NCBI GenBank assembly: GCA_033812735.1
Contig: JAPXTA010000206.1
Span: 1-5,942, forward strand
Source: JABFRJ01 sp033812735
GTDB taxonomy: Bacteria; Pseudomonadota; Alphaproteobacteria; Rhizobiales; Hyphomicrobiaceae
Direction: 5' to 3'
Length of the DNA: 5,942 nucleotides
Numbering within the stretch: the first letter of the stretch is position 1; each line of letters starts with the position of its first letter. The position numbers and the translations under genes are program-made. The notes under the pieces are model-generated. The model saw only the letters and a list, made by a program, of their open reading frames with translations, ran no database searches and was not told the DNA's origin. Of this stretch, positions 1 through 4,603 are shown piece by piece.

Positions 1-149
1 CGGCACAAGGGCTCGACTGCACTGTTGACAGGTCCGGGCTGGCGCCTCAGCGCATTGCAGGTGCACCGGATGAGCCGATCCGATTTTCGCCGGATGGCGC
101 GCCGCGAACGGCGCTGGGGCCTTTTCGCGAGCTAATGGGGCGGCTCTAG
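1..149 (+). CDS. Possible 3' end of an unidentified rightward gene (5' end off the window)
   Basis: Two forward frames are open from the left edge: one stops at TAA 133-135, the other at TAG 147-149. The frame ending at 149 gives the more ordinary protein composition, ending in GPFRELMGRL. The frame ending at 135 has slightly higher third-position GC but an Arg-rich product ending in RRWGLFAS. I recognise neither. The reverse strand has no convincing start here: its ATG is followed almost at once by a stop. A small hairpin (GCGCCG 99-104 with CGGCGC 109-114) followed by TTTT at 122-125 lies inside both frames, so it could instead be a terminator in non-coding DNA. Coding status is uncertain. 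Confidence 0.25.
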   Translation, partial: AQGLDCTVDRSGLAPQRIAGAPDEPIRFSPDGAPRTALGPFRELMGRL

Positions 150-156
150 GGCGTGC

Positions 157-171
157 TTAATGAATTCTTAA
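157..171. promoter_or_regulatory. CtrA-box-like motif, TTAA-N7-TTAA
   Basis: The sequence reads TTAA (157-160), seven bases TGAATTC (161-167), then TTAA (168-171). Seen another way, CTTAAT occurs twice, 11 bases apart start to start. TTAA-N7-TTAA is the established full binding site of CtrA, the OmpR-type cell-cycle response regulator of alphaproteobacteria, and tandem half-sites one helical turn apart are normal for that family. A further TTAAC half-site lies at 203-207. The motif sits in an AT-rich pocket of a GC-rich spacer, just left of the stem-loop cluster. No convincing -10 element is visible at a suitable distance, and the target is unclear, so this is a motif match only. Confidence 0.4.
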
Positions 172-325
172 TCGAAGGGGCAGACGCGCGGTGCCAACAT
201 AGTTAACGCGATCGCTCGTTATCGGCCTTATGAAACACCGCCAGCGCCGCAGCCTTGCGGCCCGGCGTCTGACGGCATGCGAGGGTGGGGCAGCGTTGCC
301 GCCGATCACTCACTCAGGATGCTTG

Positions 326-363
326 GCTCGTCCTGCCGGCTCCTTGTTGCGCCGGCCACGAGC
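326..363. repeat. Two-step inverted repeat (stem-loop)
   Basis: GCTCGT (326-331) pairs with ACGAGC (358-363). Inside it GCCGGC (335-340) pairs with GCCGGC (351-356), leaving a 10-base loop. A 3-base versus 1-base internal loop separates the two helices. It is one member of the stem-loop series across 246-801; function unknown. Confidence 0.5.
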
Positions 364-437
364 TCAGGTGCGGCAATGCTCGCCGATCTCTTTGCTGCGA
401 TTGATCGCAACTCGAACCGGCAGAGGTCGCATTCGTT

Positions 438-481
438 GTGACTTGCTGCGCCGCCAGAAGTGGCGGCGGATCGCAAGTCAC
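438..481. repeat. Strong two-helix hairpin
   Basis: GTGACTTGC (438-446) is perfectly complementary to GCAAGTCAC (473-481). Inside, CGCCGCC (449-455) pairs with GGCGGCG (462-468), closed further by A456-T461 around a 4-base loop. The two helices are separated by an asymmetric internal loop (2 bases on the 5' side, 4 on the 3' side). No T-run follows on the plus strand, so this is not a standard intrinsic terminator. Its design resembles the hairpin at 708-750. Confidence 0.65.
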
Positions 482-510
482 TGCGAGACCTCGCCCCATT
501 ACTCCAGTGA

Positions 511-558
511 GGACCATCCGGGTTCTCTCGCGACTGATCAGGTCGCGAGGCGTGGTCC
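511..558. repeat. Hairpin with perfect 8-bp inner stem and 6-bp outer stem
   Basis: CTCGCGAC (527-534) pairs perfectly with GTCGCGAG (542-549) around a 7-base loop that itself contains TGATCA. An outer helix, GGACCA (511-516) with TGGTCC (553-558), encloses it with an unequal internal loop. It lies 29 bases to the right of the 438-481 hairpin. Confidence 0.55.
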
Positions 559-655
559 CTGCTTGTCTTCCAACTTTACTTTGGGCGTTTTTGAACGGGC
601 CCGGACTATGGCGCGCTCCAACGGCCACCTGCCGACTCACTGGAACCCGGCCCGG

Positions 656-680
656 GCCGACGGTTGAGCCGTCCGTCGGC
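656..680. repeat. 8-bp inverted repeat (stem-loop)
   Basis: GCCGACGG (656-663) is perfectly complementary to CCGTCGGC (673-680) with a 9-base loop. A competing, longer-range pairing is possible between 598-604 and 652-658, so this part may have two alternative folds. Confidence 0.45.
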
Positions 681-707
681 GCGCCCTCGCGGGATAGAGT
701 CTTTGCT

Positions 708-750
708 CGTCGCTTGCGACTCCCCTTCGGGGAGCCGGCCGCAAGCGACG
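708..750. repeat. Strongest hairpin of the window: perfect 11-bp stem plus inner stem
   Basis: CGTCGCTTGCG (708-718) is perfectly complementary to CGCAAGCGACG (740-750). Inside, CTCCCC (720-725) pairs with GGGGAG (729-734) over a 3-base loop, or in a shifted register forms the very stable C(UUCG)G tetraloop on the plus strand. The internal loop is asymmetric, with 1 base on the 5' side and 5 on the 3' side. No T-run follows on the plus strand. The arrangement suggests either a functional RNA helix or a REP-like palindromic element. Confidence 0.65.
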
Positions 751-764
751 TACAAGTTCTCACC

Positions 765-801
765 GCCTCCCGTTTCCGACACACTGCTTTGCTCGGGAGG
801 C
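765..801. repeat. 8-bp inverted repeat (stem-loop)
   Basis: GCCTCCCG (765-772) is perfectly complementary to CGGGAGGC (794-801) around a 21-base loop. It is the last clear member of the series. No comparable stem is seen between here and the end of the MFS gene, only a plain stretch of about 115 bases. Confidence 0.5.
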
Positions 802-916
802 AAAGGCCCTGGATGCGCGGATCATGCGCCAAAGTTTCGGGATCGCGCTACTGGGCAAGTACCTAGTGTTTGCCGCGATTCAGCGGCGTATTGCGATTAA
901 GCTTACTTGGCAACGG

Positions 917-2146
917 TCACTCGGCCGGCTGTGGGCGAGCGCCGGCGAAGATCGTCTCGCGGCCTGGGATCGGCTTTTCCGGGACGAGGAACGACAGCGC
1001 GAACGAGGTGCTGGCGATCGCCACGCCGAGCCAGAAGATCAACGACGGGTTGATCATGCCGATGATGCCGAACGTCACGGGAAGGGCGACGGCGGCGATG
1101 TGATTGATGGTGAAGGCGACGGAGGCGGTGGAGGCCATATCGGCAGGATCGCCGATCTTCTGGAAATAGGTGCGTTGCGCGAGCATGAGAGTGAAGAAGA
1201 TACCGTCGACGATAAAGAGCAAGCCTGCGACGGCGGCGCTCGTCGTCATCGCATAGCCCGCAAAGACGACGATCAGCACGGCGTTCTCGATGGCGATCGT
1301 CCGGCGTTCGCCGAGGGTCGCGACCAGGTGGCCCATGCGCGGGGCGAAGACCGTGTTGAGTGCCGCCGTCACCAGCATCAGCAGCGCCATGTCGGCGAGC
1401 GTATAGCCGAACGACTTGACGAGCAGGAAGCCGCCGAACGCGTGGAACAGCTGGCGGCGCGCGCCGCTCATGAAGGTGATGAGGTAATAGAGCCAGTAGC
1501 GCTTGCGGAGTACGATCTCCTTGCGCTGCGGCACCGGGCCGTCGAAGCGTGGGAAGTGCTGCATCGACCATATCGTCAACGCGACGCAGGCGAGTCCGAT
1601 CACGAGATAGATGATCTTGTAGTCGCGAAAACCGATCCACCAGGACAGCGCAAGTCCGCCGTAGGCGATGAACTGCGCTGCGGCACTCGCGGCCGATATC
1701 CGCCCCATCAAGCGCGGCGCCTCGGCTTTCGGCAGGATCTGGAGCTGCAGCGACTGATTGACCGTCTCGAAGTAGTGGAAGCCGACGGACATGATCATCG
1801 TCGTGACCAGCACGCCGCCGAGCGTCGGGAAGAAGCCGGTCAGTGCGATGCCGATGCCGAGCAGAAGCAGGGAGATGTAGCCGAGCGTCTGTTCGCGCAT
1901 CAGCATGAACCAGAAGATGGCGGTGAAGGCGAGGAAGCCCGGGAGTTCGCGGAGGCTCTGGGTGATGCCCATGTCCTTCCAGGCGAAGCCGGCCATCTCG
2001 ACGGTGAAGTTGTTCAGCAGCACCTGCCAGGCGGCAAATCCCAGCCAGTTGATGAACGTCAGCGACATCAGGAACGCGACCGGCGCCCGGGTTTCCGGCG
2101 GAAGGGCTGCGAGCGCGAAGGGATTGGAGAAGCCAGCGTTCGACAT
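917..2146 (-). CDS. MFS transporter, substrate unknown
   Basis: This 409-residue protein is an inner-membrane secondary transporter of the major facilitator superfamily. About twelve hydrophobic segments are visible, split by a charged loop around residues 197-216 (PRFDGPVPQRKE). The start of the second half carries a degenerate MFS motif A, PRMGHLVATLGERR (269-282), in the usual loop between two helices. Length is typical of the superfamily. The ATG at 2144-2146 is preceded by a modest Shine-Dalgarno, AAAGG, nine bases away; the stop TGA is at 917-919. It is transcribed divergently from gph across a 184-base spacer. The FHAFGGFLLVKSFGY segment (234-248) is distinctive, but I cannot assign a substrate from it. 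Family assignment is firm; function beyond transport is not. Confidence 0.92.
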   Translation of the reverse strand: MSNAGFSNPFALAALPPETRAPVAFLMSLTFINWLGFAAWQVLLNNFTVEMAGFAWKDMGITQSLRELPGFLAFTAIFWFMLMREQTLGYISLLLLGIGIALTGFFPTLGGVLVTTMIMSVGFHYFETVNQSLQLQILPKAEAPRLMGRISAASAAAQFIAYGGLALSWWIGFRDYKIIYLVIGLACVALTIWSMQHFPRFDGPVPQRKEIVLRKRYWLYYLITFMSGARRQLFHAFGGFLLVKSFGYTLADMALLMLVTAALNTVFAPRMGHLVATLGERRTIAIENAVLIVVFAGYAMTTSAAVAGLLFIVDGIFFTLMLAQRTYFQKIGDPADMASTASVAFTINHIAAVALPVTFGIIGMINPSLIFWLGVAIASTSFALSFLVPEKPIPGRETIFAGARPQPAE

Positions 2147-2250
2147 GCGGTCGGGCCTTTGACTGCCGTGAGTTGCTCGCCGGAGCTGTGGCGGGTGCCG
2201 CTTCCCGCGTCAACCGTCCGATGTGCAAGGCATATGCGCGTTCAACTTAC

Positions 2251-2275
2251 CGGCGATCGGTTCGCGACATCGCCG
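2251..2275. promoter_or_regulatory. Inverted repeat in the divergent MFS/gph spacer, possible operator or leader hairpin
   Basis: CGGCGAT (2251-2257) is perfectly complementary to ATCGCCG (2269-2275) with an 11-base spacer. It lies roughly midway between the two divergent starts (2146 and 2331), where both promoters must be. It could be a dimeric repressor site or a hairpin in the gph leader. I see no strong -35/-10 pair on either strand in 2147-2330, so promoter positions are not called. Confidence 0.3.
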
Positions 2276-2330
2276 CAATAGCCGGTTATGAGCAGGGCGT
2301 CGTCTTTTTGTCCGCCTCACCGGGGATCCG

Positions 2331-3023
2331 ATGCAGCAGACCACGATCGTCTTCGACCTCGACGGAACGCTCGTCGATACCGCTCCTGACCTAATGGGTG
2401 GGATCGATGTGATTCTGAGGCGGAAGGGGTTGGAGCCCATATCGCACGATCTTTTGCGGCCGCTCATCTCGGTTGGTTCGCGGGCAATGCTGAAGCTCGC
2501 GTTGGAGAAGAACCAATACGCGCTGTCCGACGAGGTCTACGAAGCGTGGTGGCAGGAGTACCTTGGGATCTATGCCGACAATATCGCCGCGACGAGCCGG
2601 CCGTTTCCGGGACTGATCGACGTGCTCGACCGGCTTGCGGATGCGGGCGCGACGCTGGCCGTTTGCACCAACAAGGCGGAAGGCCTTTCGCGCAAGCTGC
2701 TCGGTGCGCTCGGTCTCATCGACCGGTTCGCTGCCATCGCGGGGCGAGATACGTTTCCGCGCTGCTACAAACCCAACCCGGAACACCTTCGCGGTGCCGT
2801 ACGGTTGGCTGGCGGTGACCCGTCGCGGGCCATCATGGTCGGTGACAGTGATATCGACATCCTCGCGGCGCGGAATGCCGGCGTGCCGGTCATCGCCGTG
2901 AGCTTCGGGTACACGCATGCGCCGGTGGCGAGTTTCGATCCTGATGAGATCATCGACCATTACGACCAGTTCGATGCGGCGCTGGCGCGGGTGCGCCGGT
3001 CGCTGGCTTCGCCCAAAGTCTGA
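2331..3023 (+). CDS. gph: Phosphoglycolate phosphatase (HAD superfamily)
   Basis: Gph hydrolyses 2-phosphoglycolate to glycolate and phosphate in the cytoplasm. The substrate arises from DNA 3'-end repair and, in autotrophs, from the RuBisCO oxygenase reaction. The 230-residue protein has all four HAD motifs: FDLDGTLVDT (8-17) with nucleophile Asp9 and acid/base Asp11; motif II Thr113 in VCTN; motif III Lys147 in CYKPNP; and motif IV GDSDID (171-176) with Mg2+-binding Asp residues. The helical cap at about residues 20-90 fits the IA subfamily, and the length is standard. GGGGA at 2322-2326, four bases before the ATG, is the likely ribosome site. The product ends 215 bases before a converging M16 gene. 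It is not next to rpiA here, a neighbour it has in some relatives. The HAD hydrolase call is firm; exact substrate is inferred from similarity, and a related sugar-phosphate phosphatase remains possible. Confidence 0.92.
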   Translation: MQQTTIVFDLDGTLVDTAPDLMGGIDVILRRKGLEPISHDLLRPLISVGSRAMLKLALEKNQYALSDEVYEAWWQEYLGIYADNIAATSRPFPGLIDVLDRLADAGATLAVCTNKAEGLSRKLLGALGLIDRFAAIAGRDTFPRCYKPNPEHLRGAVRLAGGDPSRAIMVGDSDIDILAARNAGVPVIAVSFGYTHAPVASFDPDEIIDHYDQFDAALARVRRSLASPKV

Positions 3024-3028
3024 CAAAC

Positions 3029-3038
3029 GCCAATTGGC
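3029..3038. repeat. Perfect 10-bp palindrome just after gph
   Basis: GCCAATTGGC is self-complementary and begins five bases after the gph stop codon. With no loop it cannot make a good RNA hairpin, so it is more likely chance or a protein site than a terminator. Confidence 0.25.
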
Positions 3039-3099
3039 CGACGTACCCCCTCTTTGGGGAGAGCGCAGGGCACGTCTCATGCAACCGGTTTCCCGAAAG

Positions 3100-3129
3100 C
3101 CGGAGATGCACGCATCGACGGCTGTCCGG
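3100..3129. terminator. Weak stem-loop between the converging gph and M16 genes
   Basis: CCGGA (3100-3104) pairs with TCCGG (3125-3129), enclosing GATG (3105-3108) paired with CATC (3113-3116) around a CACG loop, with an 8-base bulge on the 3' side. The spacer 3024-3237 also holds two mutually exclusive pairings: AGACCCC 3145-3151 with GGGGTCT 3202-3208, or CCCCGG 3148-3153 with CCGGGG 3185-3190. None is followed by a T-run, so termination here, which two converging genes need, is an inference. Nothing in the spacer looks coding. Confidence 0.2.
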
Positions 3130-3237
3130 GATCTTCCACGGTCAAGACCCCGGGCAACTTTCGCCGCTGACGCGCCGAAACTTTCCGGGGAACCGAGGGG
3201 TGGGGTCTGGTCCCTGTGGCCTGGGTCGTTGCCGTAA

Positions 3238-4590
3238 TCAGCCGCCGGTGGCGAGGCCCTTCGGCTTGCCGACGACAGTCACATAGAGGTCGTTTGCAAA
3301 GACGCGTTTGGCGGCGCGCTTCACGTCTTCCAGCGTGACGGCATCGACTTCCTTGTTGCGGCGGTCGACGTAATCGACGCCAAAGTCCTCGGTAAAGAAG
3401 TACAGCAGCTGGTTGGCGATCTTCGCATTGGTGTCGAAGCGCAGGGCGAACGAGCCCGTCAGGTAGCTCTTGGCGTTGTCGAGTTCCTGCTGGGTCGGTC
3501 CGGCTTCGACGGCGCGCTTGAACTCGGTGCGGATGACGTCGAGCGACTGTGCCATTTCCTCGTTCTTGGTGGCGACGCCGCCGAGGAAAACGGACGTGGC
3601 GCGGAACGGCTGGAGATAGCTGTAGACCGAGTAGGCGAGACCGCGCTTCTCGCGGACCTCTTCCATCAGGCGCGAAGCGAAGCCGCCGCCGCCGAGCAGA
3701 TGATTGAGGACGTAGGCCGGCATGAAGTCCTTGTCATGGCGTCCGATCGATTGACCGCCGAACACGGCGACCGACTGCGGCACCGGCATGTCGATGACGG
3801 TGAGTTTGGTCGTCGGCTTTGCTTCGACCTTGGCGACCGGCGCCAAGGCCGGCTTATCAGGAAGCGCGCCGAACACGTCGTCGAGCATGTCGCTCATGTC
3901 CTTGGCGTTGATGTCACCGACGACGACAACGCGCAGGTTGGACTTTGCAAAGGTGTTGCGGCGGAACGTCTCGAGGTCGGCGCGGGCGATCGCTTTCAGG
4001 CTTTCTTCGGTGCCGTTGCTCGGGCGGCCGTAGGGGTGGCCTGCAAACGCCGTCGAGAACCAATGCTCGCCGGCAACTTTGTTCGGGTCGCGCTTGGCGT
4101 AGGCGAGACCGGCAATGAGCTGGGTGCGGATGCGCTCGATGGCGTCGGCGTCGAAGCGCGGCTTGTTGACGACAAGCTTAAGAAGGTCGACGGCCGCCTT
4201 GCGGTTCTCGGTGAGCGTTTCGAAGGAGCCGTAGATGAAATCCTTCGAGTCCTCGAACGACATCCGCATGGCGATTTCTTCCATGCGCTTCTGGAACGCG
4301 TGCGATTCGAGATCGCCGGCGCCCTCGTCCATCATGCCGGTGATGAAATTCGCGGTGCCTTCCTTACCTGCCGCGTCCTGGGTCGAGCCGCCTTCGAAGG
4401 CGAAGCGCATGGCGACGAGCGGCACGGCGTGCTCTTCGACAAGCCACGCCTTGATGCCGGCTTTGGTGGTGATTTCCTGGATTTTCATCGCGAATGCCGA
4501 AGAGTTGGAGCTGACTATGGCGGCGGCGAACATGCCTGCCGCGAGCAGTGCGCGGCTCCACGCGGCCGATTGACTGCGATTGATGATCAT
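3238..4590 (-). CDS. M16B family peptidase-like subunit lacking the zinc motif
   Basis: This 450-residue protein is the second gene of an M16 pair and probably the non-zinc partner of a periplasmic heterodimeric peptidase. A Sec signal peptide is clear: basic start, hydrophobic stretch at about 14-26, cleavage after AFA (32-34). The M16 fold follows, but where active members have HXXEH this protein reads NFITG (81-85), so zinc binding is lost. The C-terminal half keeps the glycine-rich loop LLGGGGFASRL (298-308) and the REKRGLAYSVYSY segment (312-324), the Arg/Tyr-type substrate-binding region. I chose ATG 4588-4590 because GGAG lies eight bases upstream and the signal peptide then starts normally. 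An upstream in-frame start near 4650 would add 20 residues and overlap the preceding gene by 47 bases. It follows the catalytic partner by 13 bases. Confidence 0.92.
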   Translation of the reverse strand: MIINRSQSAAWSRALLAAGMFAAAIVSSNSSAFAMKIQEITTKAGIKAWLVEEHAVPLVAMRFAFEGGSTQDAAGKEGTANFITGMMDEGAGDLESHAFQKRMEEIAMRMSFEDSKDFIYGSFETLTENRKAAVDLLKLVVNKPRFDADAIERIRTQLIAGLAYAKRDPNKVAGEHWFSTAFAGHPYGRPSNGTEESLKAIARADLETFRRNTFAKSNLRVVVVGDINAKDMSDMLDDVFGALPDKPALAPVAKVEAKPTTKLTVIDMPVPQSVAVFGGQSIGRHDKDFMPAYVLNHLLGGGGFASRLMEEVREKRGLAYSVYSYLQPFRATSVFLGGVATKNEEMAQSLDVIRTEFKRAVEAGPTQQELDNAKSYLTGSFALRFDTNAKIANQLLYFFTEDFGVDYVDRRNKEVDAVTLEDVKRAAKRVFANDLYVTVVGKPKGLATGG

Positions 4591-4598
4591 TTGCCGAT

Positions 4599-4602
4599 CT
4601 CC
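4599..4602 (-). promoter_or_regulatory. Ribosome binding site GGAG that fixes the start of the second M16 gene
   Basis: Read on the minus strand, GGAG begins two bases after the TGA stop (4604-4606) of the upstream M16 gene and ends eight bases before ATG 4588-4590. This spacing is close to ideal and supports the shorter protein. Placing the site directly behind the stop suggests translational coupling, which would help keep the two subunits balanced. Confidence 0.6.
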
Positions 4603-4603
4603 A

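Larger units (their letters stand above)
240..801. other. Non-coding stretch with a dense series of stem-loops; possible structured RNA or palindromic repeat cluster
   Basis: The whole stretch 150-916 lacks a credible protein gene. Open frames exist on both strands but overlap each other, are rich in Arg, Ser and Pro, and show no domain I recognise. From 246 to 801 there is a chain of inverted repeats: 246-251/256-261, 326-331/358-363 with 335-340/351-356, 396-400/405-409, 438-446/473-481, 511-516/553-558 with 527-534/542-549, 656-663/673-680, 708-718/740-750, and 765-772/794-801. A possible longer-range pairing joins 598-604 to 652-658 and would compete with the stem at 656-680. Several arms are perfect over 8-11 bp. 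I see none of the conserved blocks of RNase P RNA, tmRNA or SRP RNA, and no tRNA fold. The flanking MFS gene reads toward this region, so part of it may serve as 3' transcript structure. Strand is unknown; a C(UUCG)G-like loop at 725-730 mildly favours the plus strand. Confidence 0.35.

Noticed and set aside
99..125. Hairpin 99-114 followed by TTTT as an intrinsic terminator
   Set aside because: The T-run begins eight bases after the stem, and the element lies within both open frames of the possible upstream gene, so it was mentioned there but not called.
405..425. Possible minus-strand tRNA T-arm (GGTTCGAG on the reverse strand near 411-418)
   Set aside because: The bases flanking the loop do not form the required 5-bp T stem, and no acceptor or anticodon arm can be built around it.
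240..801. CRISPR array
   Set aside because: The repeated structures are inverted repeats of different sequence, not regularly spaced identical direct repeats.
230..866. Open frames of 142-172 codons on both strands in the gene-free stretch (230-667 plus, 438-866 plus, 314-832 minus)
   Set aside because: They overlap one another on opposite strands, have Arg/Ser/Pro-rich compositions without domain features or a good ribosome site, and run through the perfect stem-loops. They look like chance frames in GC-rich DNA.
903..2228. 441-codon minus-strand frame overlapping the MFS gene
   Set aside because: Out-of-frame shadow of the transporter; Arg/Pro/His-rich with no membrane segments or known domain.
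824..2281. 485-codon plus-strand open frame opposite the MFS gene
   Set aside because: Its product is a repetitive mix of Arg, Asp, Glu, His and Gly, typical of the antisense of a membrane-protein gene in GC-rich DNA, while the minus strand encodes a clear MFS transporter.
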